From Gemmatimonadota bacterium (GTDB taxonomy: Bacteria > Gemmatimonadota > Gemmatimonadetes > Longimicrobiales > Gaopeijiaceae): DNA of 53,428 nt. The DNA lies in contig JAJDXM010000062.1 in the NCBI GenBank assembly GCA_022823225.1, positions 1 to 53,428 on the forward strand, in the 5' to 3' direction. Of this stretch, positions 8,437 to 18,943 are shown piece by piece. The number at the start of each line of letters is the position of its first letter. The first letter of the stretch is position 1. Under the pieces are notes generated by a model that saw only the letters and a list, made by a program, of their open reading frames with translations, did not search any database and was not told the origin of the DNA. The position numbers were made by a program, and so were the translations under genes.

Positions 8437-9237
8437 TCACGGGCGGTCGGACGGGCCGGTCGCCTCGTCGCCCGACGAGGAGAGTGCGGCCAGCAGGTCG
8501 CGCGTCACATCGGCCGCGTCGCGCACGCCGGTCAGCTCGGCGAAGGCGGCCTCCAGCGTCGAGGTGCCGGTCCGGGCGGCGATCTCCGCCGCGGTCCCGT
8601 CCACGATAGTGCTCCCCTCGTTGATGATCACGATGCGGGTGCAGATCCGCTCCACGACCTCGAGGATGTGCGAGCAGAAGAGGATCGTGCGCCCCTGCGA
8701 CGCCAGCTCGCGCAGCAGCTGCTTCATCACCAGCGCCGCATTCGCGTCCAGGCCGTTCAGGGGCTCGTCCAGGAAGAGCACCTCCGGGTTGCTGATCAGC
8801 GCCGCGCTGATGAGCACCTTCTGCTTCATCCCCTTCGAGTATTCGCTGAGGCGCTGGTCGCGGGCGTCGATGATGCCGAAGAGGCCGAGGAACTCGTTGA
8901 TCTTCCGGTGCGCGTAGTCGCCTTCGATGCCGCGCAGGTTGGCCACCATGCCGAGGTACTCCGCCGCGGTGAGGGACTCATAGAGCGCCCCGGCCTCCGG
9001 CACGTACCCCAGGCGCCGCTTGACCTCCATCGAGTCCTGCTCGACATCGTAGCCTGCCACCCGGGCCGACCCCCTCGTCGGCTTGATCATGCAGGTCAGG
9101 ATCTTCACGGTGGTCGACTTCCCGGCGCCGTTCGGGCCCAGGAATCCCAGGATCTCCCCGGGCTCCACGCTCAGGTTGAGGTCGCGCACGGCGACCGTGC
9201 TGCCGAAGGTGCGGGTCAGGCCCTTCGTCTCGATCAT
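8437..9237 (-). CDS. ABC transporter ATP-binding protein
   Basis: A 266-residue nucleotide-binding subunit. Walker A GPNGAGKST (about 35-43), signature YSKGMKQKVL (about 133-142), Walker B VLFLDEPLNGLD (about 153-164) and switch His in CSHILEVVE are all intact. The DrrA/CcmA-type layout (GYVPEAGALYESLTAAEYL) points to an exporter. It pairs with the permease pieces directly downstream and sits 18 bases after the lytic transglycosylase gene, in one apparent operon with exbB and three beta-propeller genes. Acts on the cytoplasmic face of the inner membrane. Substrate cannot be read from the sequence. Confidence 0.9.
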   Translation of the reverse strand: MIETKGLTRTFGSTVAVRDLNLSVEPGEILGFLGPNGAGKSTTVKILTCMIKPTRGSARVAGYDVEQDSMEVKRRLGYVPEAGALYESLTAAEYLGMVANLRGIEGDYAHRKINEFLGLFGIIDARDQRLSEYSKGMKQKVLISAALISNPEVLFLDEPLNGLDANAALVMKQLLRELASQGRTILFCSHILEVVERICTRIVIINEGSTIVDGTAAEIAARTGTSTLEAAFAELTGVRDAADVTRDLLAALSSSGDEATGPSDRP

Positions 9238-9255
9238 CTGTCGTCCTCCGGACTG

Positions 9256-11664
9256 CTATCGCCGGGCGTTGCCGGGAGCCTGGTCACCACCGCCGTAGAG
9301 CCAGCGGTACAGCGCCCTGTTCCTTGTTACGTTCTTCACGTAGCCTCTCGTCTCCGCGAACGGAATCCGTTCCGTGAACCGGGGCGGATCTCCCGCCTCG
9401 GGGAAGCGACGCCAGCGGTTCGCCCGGGTGGGACCGGCGTTGTAGGCCGACAGGAAGAGGGGCACGTCTCCGTCGTAGCGCTCCAGCATCTCGGCGAGGA
9501 AGCTCGTGCCCAGAAGGACGTTGATCTCAGCGTTTTCGAGCGTCTCGGTTGTGAAGCCCCGGACCCCGCTGGCCCGGGCCAGCTGCCTTCCCGTCGCCGG
9601 CATGACCTGCATGAGCCCGATCGCACCGGCCGGTGAAACGATTGCGGGGGCGAACGCGCTCTCCTGGCGGACGAGTCCGGCCACCAGGTAGGGGTCCAGC
9701 CCCAACTCCTCCGCCCGCGCGGTCAGCAGCTTCCGGTAGGGGAAGGGGTAGACGACCCGAAGCAGGGGGCAGTCCCAGGCGCGCTCCCGGTTCCGGAGCT
9801 CCAGGCCGAGCCGGATTCCGTCGATGGTGCGGCCGGCCTCGTTCAGCGCGGTGCCCAGTCGCAGGAGTAGTTCGTCGGAGTCCCAGACCGCGGACCTGAT
9901 GCCGTCCAGGTGCGCGTCCGCGCCCTCGCCGAGCCTCGCCTCCTCCAGGGTCGCCAGCACCTCTAGCTGCCGGGCGAGCCAGTCGGGCGCGGGCGGTACG
10001 AGGCAGTCGCTCGGGGGGGGTCCGAAGGGCACATCGTCGCCCGCCTCCTCGGCGGCAAGGAAGGCATAGTACGAGAAGGGGCTGCTTCTGCGGAGACGTT
10101 CCACCAGCCAGTCGGCGCCGGCGTCGTCGCCCGCTTCGCGAGCCGCGTGCGCGCCCCAGTAGCTCGCCTCCTCCCGGCGCCGACCGTTCGGGAATTCCTC
10201 CAGGTAGGCGCGGTACACCTCCGCCGCGGCCGAGAATTCCTCGCGCCCGAGGTGAATCTGCGCCCAGCGCATGCGTGCGAGCCCCGCCCTGTCCGCCCCC
10301 GGCCGCATCGACACGACCTGCCGGTAGTGCGCGATCGCGTCGTCGAGGCGGCCCGTGTCGTGGTGGCCATCGCCCCGGAAGAAGATCACGTCCAGCGCCC
10401 CCGGGCTGCGCGGGTAGCGCTCCACAAGCCACCCCTCGACCGTGCGGGCGTCGCCGTGCCTTCCCTGCCGGGCGCGGACGCTCGCCCATTCCTGCAGCAC
10501 GGTCGCCGCGAAGTCGGGGTCGTCGGACTCCGCCAGTTCCCGAAAGATGACGATGGCCGCGTTCCGGTCGCCGCTCCCGCTCAGCGCCCGCGCCTCCGCG
10601 AAGCGGTCGCGTTCGGAGAGTACGCCGCCCGCGCGACGCACCAGGCGCCACCCGATCGCCGCCGTGCCGAACTCGCCCCCGTTGGCGTGCGCGACCGTGA
10701 CCATGCGAAGCACCTCCGGTCCCGAGTTCGTGGCGACTCTCCAGTGGGCCTTCGCGGCGGCAAGCGCCTCGCTCCCGCGGGTTGTGAGCCGCAGCAGGGA
10801 TTCCATCGCCGCCACCGCGCCCGCCGAGTCCCCCAGCGCGAGCCGGTAGCGCCACTCGCGGGCCAGCACCTCGCTGCGGGGCGGCGCCCACGCGTCGGGA
10901 GCGCCTTCCGCGGGGGCCTCCGTCGCCACCTCCTCCGTCGCGGTCGAGTTCATCGCCGCAACGGCTTCCAGCGCCTCCAGCGCTCGCGCGGTGTCTCCCG
11001 ATTCGGCCAACGCATCGGTCTCCAGCGACCACCCGCGCCGGCGCACCGCCGGATCGGCGATCAGGGCCAGCACCTCCGTCACCGCGTCGGCGTCTCCCCT
11101 CGATGCCAGGGTTCCGGCCACGGCAAGCGCGGCCCAGCCGGCCACGACCGGGGAATGCGCGTGCAGCTCCTCCAGTGCCTCGATCGCCCCGTCCGCGGCG
11201 CCCATCTCCGCCAGAAGCGCCGCAACGCGCGCACGCGCCGCCAGCGTCTCGCGTGACTCGGTGCCGGGCGCGTCCAGGAAGCGTCCCAGATCCCCCGCGG
11301 CCCCGTCCCGGTCGCCGGTCGCCTCCCGCGCGACCCCCAGCAGGTACCACAGCCGCGCTGGAGCCTGGGCCGTGTCCACGGGGCCGGCCGAGAGGGCCGA
11401 AATCGCGCCGTTCCAGTTCTTCCAGCCGGCTTCGGCCTCGGCCAGCACCAGCCTCGCGCCCAGCGACGCGGACGCCAGCGGCTCAAGGTGGACGCGCAGG
11501 GCCAGGCTGGCCTTGCGGTAGCGACCGTCGGCCATGTCGCGCCGTATGGAATCGGGGAGGAGCGCACCCGGCGTGCCGGATACGGGCACCTCCTGCGCCG
11601 GGAGAGCCTCGGGCGCGAAGAAGGCGAGAGCGACCGCGAAGAGTAGTGCGGCCGCTCTCGCCAT
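9256..11664 (-). CDS. Soluble lytic murein transglycosylase, Slt70-like with TPR-like repeats
   Basis: An 802-residue exported protein: signal peptide (AAALLFAVALAFFAPEALPAQ), a long alpha-helical TPR-like superhelix (about 30-620, repeated ALxxLxxxAxxR patterns) and a C-terminal SLT goose-lysozyme domain (about 650-795). The catalytic Glu is in VRQESAF (about Glu668), followed by GAIGLMQVMPATGRQLA and LSAYNAGPTRANRW, all family signatures. It cleaves the beta-1,4 bond between MurNAc and GlcNAc in the periplasm, forming 1,6-anhydro ends. It follows an ExbB/TolQ channel gene by 40 bases and precedes an ABC exporter, suggesting an envelope-remodelling operon. Confidence 0.93.
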   Translation of the reverse strand: MARAAALLFAVALAFFAPEALPAQEVPVSGTPGALLPDSIRRDMADGRYRKASLALRVHLEPLASASLGARLVLAEAEAGWKNWNGAISALSAGPVDTAQAPARLWYLLGVAREATGDRDGAAGDLGRFLDAPGTESRETLAARARVAALLAEMGAADGAIEALEELHAHSPVVAGWAALAVAGTLASRGDADAVTEVLALIADPAVRRRGWSLETDALAESGDTARALEALEAVAAMNSTATEEVATEAPAEGAPDAWAPPRSEVLAREWRYRLALGDSAGAVAAMESLLRLTTRGSEALAAAKAHWRVATNSGPEVLRMVTVAHANGGEFGTAAIGWRLVRRAGGVLSERDRFAEARALSGSGDRNAAIVIFRELAESDDPDFAATVLQEWASVRARQGRHGDARTVEGWLVERYPRSPGALDVIFFRGDGHHDTGRLDDAIAHYRQVVSMRPGADRAGLARMRWAQIHLGREEFSAAAEVYRAYLEEFPNGRRREEASYWGAHAAREAGDDAGADWLVERLRRSSPFSYYAFLAAEEAGDDVPFGPPPSDCLVPPAPDWLARQLEVLATLEEARLGEGADAHLDGIRSAVWDSDELLLRLGTALNEAGRTIDGIRLGLELRNRERAWDCPLLRVVYPFPYRKLLTARAEELGLDPYLVAGLVRQESAFAPAIVSPAGAIGLMQVMPATGRQLARASGVRGFTTETLENAEINVLLGTSFLAEMLERYDGDVPLFLSAYNAGPTRANRWRRFPEAGDPPRFTERIPFAETRGYVKNVTRNRALYRWLYGGGDQAPGNARR

Positions 11665-11704
11665 TCCTGTCGCTATGCCTCGATGAGGTCTGTCAGCTCC
11701 TCAA

Positions 11705-12412
11705 TCAGCCCGAGCCCGCCCTACCGGTCTGCATGGCGAAGAGCGCGTCGATCATCTTCTGGGCCGACTCCTCCATGTCGAGGATCAGGTGATCGATGCG
11801 GGAGACGAAGAAGTTGTGCGCGATGCTTACCGGGATCGCGATGGTGAGCCCCGCGGCCGTGGTCGTCAGGGCGATCTTGATCCCCTCCGCCACCGTGACC
11901 GCGTCCACCTCGCCCGCCAGCTCGATGGCGTGGAAGGCCGCGATCATCCCCATCACGGTGCCCAGGAAGCCGAGGAGCGGCGCCACGTTGGTCAGCGTGG
12001 CCAGAACGACCAGGCCGCTCTCCAGCCTGGAAAGCTCGATAAGCCCCTGGTTCTCGATCGCCTTCATGACGCGGTCGGTCCCCTCGTCGTGCCGCTCCAG
12101 CCCCGCGTAGAGGATGTTGGCGGCCGGCGAGTCGGACTCGCGGGTCACCTCCAGCGCCTCCTTGAGCTGCTGCTGGGCGAGGAGCTCGTCGACTTCGCGC
12201 AGGATCCGCTTCGTGGACCCGCTCTTGCGCAGGATGTCGATGAACTTCCAGAGGATCACGATGATCCCCACGAGGATGCACAGTCCCAGGGGCCAACGCA
12301 TGATTCCAGCATCTTCCCAGGTCTGGGCCAACCACTCCATGGCGGTGAGGTCCGGGGTCTCTACACCCGGGAGCTGAAGGATAGCGCCGTACACGTTCAT
12401 CAAGCTGGCCAA
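11705..12412 (-). CDS. exbB: ExbB/TolQ/MotA-family proton channel
   Basis: A 235-residue inner-membrane protein with the three-helix ExbB/TolQ layout: first helix WPLGLCILVGIIVILWKFIDIL (about 39-60), a cytoplasmic helical region, then the conserved pair (VLATLTNVAPLLGFLGTVMGMIAAF and IKIALTTTAAGLTIAIPVSIAHNFF). It conducts protons to power outer-membrane transport or envelope maintenance with an ExbD/TolR partner. No exbD/tolR gene follows; the next gene is the Slt transglycosylase. The start is TTG 12412: AGGAGG lies five bases upstream of it, while the first ATG is 12 bases further in and too distant. A good promoter lies at 12517-12545. Confidence 0.9.
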   Translation of the reverse strand: MASLMNVYGAILQLPGVETPDLTAMEWLAQTWEDAGIMRWPLGLCILVGIIVILWKFIDILRKSGSTKRILREVDELLAQQQLKEALEVTRESDSPAANILYAGLERHDEGTDRVMKAIENQGLIELSRLESGLVVLATLTNVAPLLGFLGTVMGMIAAFHAIELAGEVDAVTVAEGIKIALTTTAAGLTIAIPVSIAHNFFVSRIDHLILDMEESAQKMIDALFAMQTGRAGSG

Positions 12413-12516
12413 GGAAACCTCCTGGTTCGTTCCTGTTCTGACGGATTGAGTCGGCCGCGCGACCTCGCGCGGCTCATGAGCTGCGGGCCTTCGGACCCGT
12501 GCGCCAACGGCTTGCC

Positions 12517-12545
12517 ATAATGTGGCGCGGTCACGGGACTGTCAA
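12517..12545 (-). promoter_or_regulatory. Sigma-70-type promoter for the exbB-slt-ABC operon
   Basis: On the minus strand a perfect TTGACA -35 (12540-12545), 17-base spacer, then CATTAT -10 (12517-12522, 4/6). Transcription would begin near 12510, about 100 bases before the TTG start of exbB. The 198-base gap between exbB and lipM holds nothing else I can identify. Confidence 0.55.
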
Positions 12546-12610
12546 CCCTGAATATGACCGCAGGGCAGGGAATGTTCCACCGTCGGCAGAAAAGAGCGCC
12601 GCGCGACCAG

Positions 12611-13396
12611 TCATCTGCGCCACGTCCAATCGGCCGAAGCGTATCGGGTTTCGAGTTCCGTCGCCAGAGTTTCTTCGCTGCCGGTCAGCGTTCCCGGTCG
12701 CCAGTCTCCGCCGAGCACGAGCGCGAATCCCCCACGGAACGCGGCCACGAGGCGATCCCAGGACGGAACCTCGGCGAGCAGTTGCGAAAGCGTGACGGGC
12801 CCGGGCGAAACGCCCCCGTTTTTCCGGCCTGGCCCGTCCAGCAGCGGACTCTGGTCCGCGACCAGCAGCACCGACCCGTGCTGCAGCACCGCACCTCCGA
12901 TGCGCGCCTGCGCGCTTCCGACCAGTTTCCTGCCCCCGACCACGACCTCACCGCCGACCGGCTCCAGAAAGCAGGGGCCGGCATCCGGCGGCAAGGCCCT
13001 TCCCCCCGCCGCCCGGGCGTCCACACCGAGGCCGCGCAGTCCCTCCACCAGGCCTTCGTTCACCCTCCGGTAGGCACCGCGCGGGCCCCCGAACACGCGC
13101 GCCGGCATAGCCACCGAATAGGTCAGCTCCCGGTCGTGGATGACCGCCCGGCCCCCGGTCGGGCGGCGCACCACCCCGATCTCGGGCCGGCGGCGCAGGA
13201 AGCCGCGATACTCCACGGTGACAGGTTCGTTGCGTCCGAGCGAAAGCGTGGCCGGCGACCACCGATAGAAGCGAACGGTGCCCGTGCCGGGCGGCAGCGC
13301 CGCCGCGATGGAGTGGTCCCGAGCCATGTTGGCCGCTCCGGACAGCGGCCCGTCGACGAGAACCCGCCAGTCGAGGCCTTCAGGGGACGAAGACAT
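12611..13396 (-). CDS. lipM: Lipoyl/octanoyl transferase, LipM type (BPL_LplA_LipB fold)
   Basis: A 261-residue member of the biotin/lipoate ligase superfamily. RRPTGGRAVIHDRELTYSV is the lipoate-binding loop; GPCFLEPVGGEVVVGGRKLVG, quoted here in parts GPCFLEP and GGRKLVGSAQAR, gives the acyl-accepting Cys of LipM (B. subtilis Cys150 region) and the conserved Lys. LipM moves octanoate from acyl carrier protein onto GcvH-type lipoyl domains, where LipA inserts sulfur. It is the last gene of gcvH-gcvP-UPF0173-lipM and overlaps the hydrolase gene by 17 bases; GcvH is its natural acceptor. A lipoate-protein ligase role is possible, but the Cys favours octanoyltransferase. The ATG at 13396 is the likely start. 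Confidence 0.8.
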   Translation of the reverse strand: MSSSPEGLDWRVLVDGPLSGAANMARDHSIAAALPPGTGTVRFYRWSPATLSLGRNEPVTVEYRGFLRRRPEIGVVRRPTGGRAVIHDRELTYSVAMPARVFGGPRGAYRRVNEGLVEGLRGLGVDARAAGGRALPPDAGPCFLEPVGGEVVVGGRKLVGSAQARIGGAVLQHGSVLLVADQSPLLDGPGRKNGGVSPGPVTLSQLLAEVPSWDRLVAAFRGGFALVLGGDWRPGTLTGSEETLATELETRYASADWTWRR

Positions 13397-14066
13397 CTCC
13401 CGGCTCCATGACCTCCACGCGCGCCTGCTCGCCCACGAGGGCCCGGAAGTATTCGGGGTCCTGCTCGATCAGCGGCCAGGTGTTGTAGTGGACCGGGATC
13501 ACGACCTTCGGCTCGATGAAGCCGACGGCGCGGGCCGCGTCGGCGGGCCCCATCGTGAAGTTGTCGCCGATGGGCAGGATCGCGACATCCACCTCGCCGC
13601 GCAGAAGCTGCATGTCGAGCAGCAGCGCCGTGTCGCCCGCGTGGTAGATTCGCTTGCCGTCCAGGTGCATCAGGAAGCCGCCCGGAACCGTGGTGAACTG
13701 TCCGGTGGTGTCGCCGTGGACCTGCCCGCCGTGCAGCGCGGCGGTCATCTTGACCCGGCCGAAGGGGAAGTCGTAACCGCCGCCGATGTGGAGCGGATGA
13801 CCGTTCGCCACCCCCTGGGTCTCGGCGAAGGAAACGATCTCGAAGGTGGAGATCAGGGTGGCCCCGGTCTCCTGCGCGAGCGGGACGGCATCGGCGAAGT
13901 GGTCGTAGTGGCCGTGCGTGCAGAGGATGTAGTCCACAGCGCCCACGTCGGCCCGCTTCACGTCGGAAACCGGATTGTCGTCGAAGAATGGGTCGATCAC
14001 CAGACGCGTCCCGTCGTCCGTCTCGATGGTGAAGGTCGATTGTCCATGAAACTTCAGCTTCGCCAC
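13380..14066 (-). CDS. Metal-dependent hydrolase, UPF0173 (metallo-beta-lactamase fold)
   Basis: A 228-residue cytoplasmic protein with the two-metal motif THGHYDH (HxHxDH), the downstream ALHGG and HAGDTALL strands and a C-terminal VIPVHYNTWP, matching the UPF0173 YtkL-like family across its length. The start is GTG 14066 (MAKLKFHGQSTF), preceded by AAGGAG eight bases upstream; the open frame further upstream is not conserved and would run into gcvP. The physiological substrate of the family is not established. It lies between gcvP (41 bases) and lipM (17-base overlap) and is probably co-transcribed with the glycine cleavage genes. Confidence 0.9.
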   Translation of the reverse strand: MAKLKFHGQSTFTIETDDGTRLVIDPFFDDNPVSDVKRADVGAVDYILCTHGHYDHFADAVPLAQETGATLISTFEIVSFAETQGVANGHPLHIGGGYDFPFGRVKMTAALHGGQVHGDTTGQFTTVPGGFLMHLDGKRIYHAGDTALLLDMQLLRGEVDVAILPIGDNFTMGPADAARAVGFIEPKVVIPVHYNTWPLIEQDPEYFRALVGEQARVEVMEPGDVFVP

Positions 14067-14107
14067 TTTTGTCGCTCCTTCGGTGATTCGGTTGTTGTAC
14101 CCCGGAC

Positions 14108-16993
<2,886 letters not shown>

Positions 16994-16999
16994 GCGCTG

Positions 17000-17389
17000 C
17001 TACTCGTCGATGTGGACTCCGTAGTCGGCGCTGTCCATCAGCCGCTCCAACTCCGACGGATTGTCGACGCGCAGCTGGACCATCCATCCTTCCCCATAGG
17101 GATCGCTGTTGACCAGGCCGGGGTCGTCGTCCAGCGTTTCGTTGATCGCCACGATCTCGCCCGAGAGGGGACAGTAGAGGTCGCTGACGGCCTTGACCGC
17201 TTCGATCGTCCCGAAGGAGTCCATCTCGGCGAAGATGTCGCCCGGTTCGGGCAGTTCCACGTACACCACGTCACCCAGTTCGCCCTGCGCGTAGTCGGTG
17301 ATCCCGACGAAAAACACGTCCGGCTCGTTCGCTTCCTTGAGGTATTCGTGCTCGGTGGTATACCTGAGTCCGTCAGGGACTTCCGACAT
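17000..17389 (-). CDS. gcvH: Glycine cleavage system H protein
   Basis: A 129-residue lipoyl-carrier protein. Lys66, in SFGTIEAVKAVSDLY, is the lipoylation site, followed by CPLSGEIVAINE. It shuttles the aminomethyl group from GcvP to GcvT and the electrons to Lpd, and is also the normal first acceptor for LipM, encoded two genes downstream. It is the first gene of its operon, divergent from an acyl-CoA dehydrogenase gene across 152 bases that hold a terminator-like hairpin. Confidence 0.97.
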   Translation of the reverse strand: MSEVPDGLRYTTEHEYLKEANEPDVFFVGITDYAQGELGDVVYVELPEPGDIFAEMDSFGTIEAVKAVSDLYCPLSGEIVAINETLDDDPGLVNSDPYGEGWMVQLRVDNPSELERLMDSADYGVHIDE

Positions 17390-17435
17390 TGGCGTCTCCG
17401 CTGGGGTTGTCGTGAGCGTGGATTGCGAGCGACAG

Positions 17436-17454
17436 AAAAAAAGCCGGACCCGGC
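17436..17454 (-). terminator. Terminator-like hairpin in the gcvH leader
   Basis: On the minus strand GCCGGGTCCGGC (17443-17454) can fold into a short GC-only stem and is followed directly by seven T (17436-17442), the layout of an intrinsic terminator. It lies 46 bases upstream of the gcvH start and points towards gcvH. It could attenuate gcv transcription or stop read-through from further right. The stem is short (4-5 pairs), so it is weak on its own. Confidence 0.4.
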
Positions 17455-17541
17455 AGAGGCGTCAAGCGGAACATCGGCGGGCCGGTTAGATTACCATCCC
17501 CTGACAGCCCCGGATACCGAGGGATTCTTCCTGGAATTGGC

Positions 17542-18705
17542 ATGACCACGCTGGCGCATACCCCGGCACTGACGACGCTGAACGAGGACGAGGCCATGTT
17601 CCGCGAGGCGGTTCGCGAGTTCGCCGAATCGGAGGTGGCCCCGAGGGTTCCGCGGATGGAGGCCGACCAGGCGATCGACCCCGACCTGATCTCCATGCTC
17701 TTCGATCTGGGCGTGATGGGAATCGAGGTCCCCGAGCACTACGGAGGTCTCGGCGGCAGCCTCTTCACCGCCGTCCTGGTGGTCGAGGAACTCTCGCGCG
17801 TCGATCCGTCGGTGGGGGTGCTGGTCGATGTCCAGAATACCCTGGTCAACAACGCAATCCGCCGCTGGGGTACCGCTGGGCAGCAGGGCCGCTTTCTTCC
17901 CGGTCTGGCTTCGGGAACCGTCGGCGCCTACGCACTCTCCGAGGCCGGAAGCGGTTCCGACGCCTTCGCCCTGGCGCTGCGGGCGGTCCCCGACGGTGAC
18001 GATTGGGTGCTCAACGGGAACAAGCTGTGGATCACCAACGGGGGCGAGGCCGGCCTGTACATCATCTTCGCGAACGTCCAGCCCGAACTCCGCCACAAGG
18101 GAATCACGGCCTTCCTGGTGGAGAGGGGCACGCCCGGGTTCACCGTCGGCAAGAAGGAGGAAAAGCTCGGAATTCGGGCGTCGTCCACCACGGAGCTGAT
18201 CCTCGACGGCGTGCGGGTTCCCGAGGAGAACGTCCTCGGCGAGATCGGGATGGGCTACCGGGTGGCCATCGAGACGCTCAACGAGGGAAGGATCGGGATC
18301 GGGGCGCAGATGGTGGGCCTCGCCCAGGGCGCCTTCGACCACACCCTGAAGTACGTGCAGGAACGGGAGCAGTTCGGCCGCCCCGTGGCGGAGTTTCAGG
18401 GCGTACAGTTTCAGCTGGGAGAAATGGCCACCGAGATCGAGGCTGCGCGCCTCATGGTCTACAACACGGCGCGGCTGAAGGACGACGGATCCCGCTTCCT
18501 GAGGGAGGCCGCGATGGCCAAGCTGTTCGCGTCCCGCGTGGCGCAGAGGGTATCTTCACGGTGCATCGATCTGCACGGCGGTTACGGCTTCACCACGGAG
18601 TACCCGGTCGAGAAGCTCTACCGCGACTCGAAGATCGGCACCATTTACGAGGGCACCGACAACATGCAGCTTCAAACCATCGCAAAGGACCTGCTTCGTG
18701 AATAG
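17542..18705 (+). CDS. Acyl-CoA dehydrogenase (short/branched-chain type)
   Basis: A 387-residue flavoprotein, full family length. It oxidises acyl-CoA to trans-2-enoyl-CoA and passes electrons to ETF. Signatures: YALSEAGSGSDAFAL (FAD-binding middle region, first signature), the C-terminal QFGRPVAEFQGVQFQLGEMA, and the catalytic base Glu370 in IYEGTDNMQLQTIA. The position of Glu in YEGT matches short-chain and 2-methyl-branched-chain dehydrogenases. It heads a plus-strand cluster with tatA, an MFS transporter and a tRNA methyltransferase; these look co-transcribed rather than functionally linked. Cytoplasmic; substrate length is not proven. Confidence 0.95.
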   Translation: MTTLAHTPALTTLNEDEAMFREAVREFAESEVAPRVPRMEADQAIDPDLISMLFDLGVMGIEVPEHYGGLGGSLFTAVLVVEELSRVDPSVGVLVDVQNTLVNNAIRRWGTAGQQGRFLPGLASGTVGAYALSEAGSGSDAFALALRAVPDGDDWVLNGNKLWITNGGEAGLYIIFANVQPELRHKGITAFLVERGTPGFTVGKKEEKLGIRASSTTELILDGVRVPEENVLGEIGMGYRVAIETLNEGRIGIGAQMVGLAQGAFDHTLKYVQEREQFGRPVAEFQGVQFQLGEMATEIEAARLMVYNTARLKDDGSRFLREAAMAKLFASRVAQRVSSRCIDLHGGYGFTTEYPVEKLYRDSKIGTIYEGTDNMQLQTIAKDLLRE

Positions 18706-18741
18706 CGGCTATCCAGGGAACCGAGGACCGGAGGACCTGCC

Positions 18742-18924
18742 ATGATGGGATTGGGGATCAAGGAACTCCTCTTTGTCCTCCTCATTGTGGTCCTCATAAT
18801 GGGGGCCAGGCGGCTGCCCGACATTGCCAGGGGTCTGGGTTCCGGCATCCGGAATTTCAAGGGGTCGCTGAAGGACGGAGCGGAGGGCGACTCCGGCCAG
18901 GGTGAAGAGCGGCACGGTTCCTGA
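18742..18924 (+). CDS. tatA: Sec-independent translocase TatA/E
   Basis: A 60-residue TatA-type subunit: short N-terminus, one membrane helix (IKELLFVLLIVVLIMG, about 7-22), a hinge, an amphipathic helix (LPDIARGLGSGIRNFKGSLK) and a charged tail. RRLPDIARGLG is the family signature; the usual Phe-Gly hinge is Met-Gly. It multimerises in the inner membrane to pass folded proteins with twin-arginine signals. Substrates in this window probably include ActB (RRDFLK) and the deacylase at 35181-36884 (RRDFL). GGAGGA precedes the tandem ATGATG; either ATG could serve. tatC is not in the window. Confidence 0.93.
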   Translation: MMGLGIKELLFVLLIVVLIMGARRLPDIARGLGSGIRNFKGSLKDGAEGDSGQGEERHGS

Positions 18925-18943
18925 CCGGGGAGGCGGACTGAAG

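Noticed and set aside
17390-17541. A glycine riboswitch between gcvH and the acyl-CoA dehydrogenase gene
   Set aside because: I looked for the conserved aptamer cores and found none; only about 90 bases lie upstream of the hairpin.
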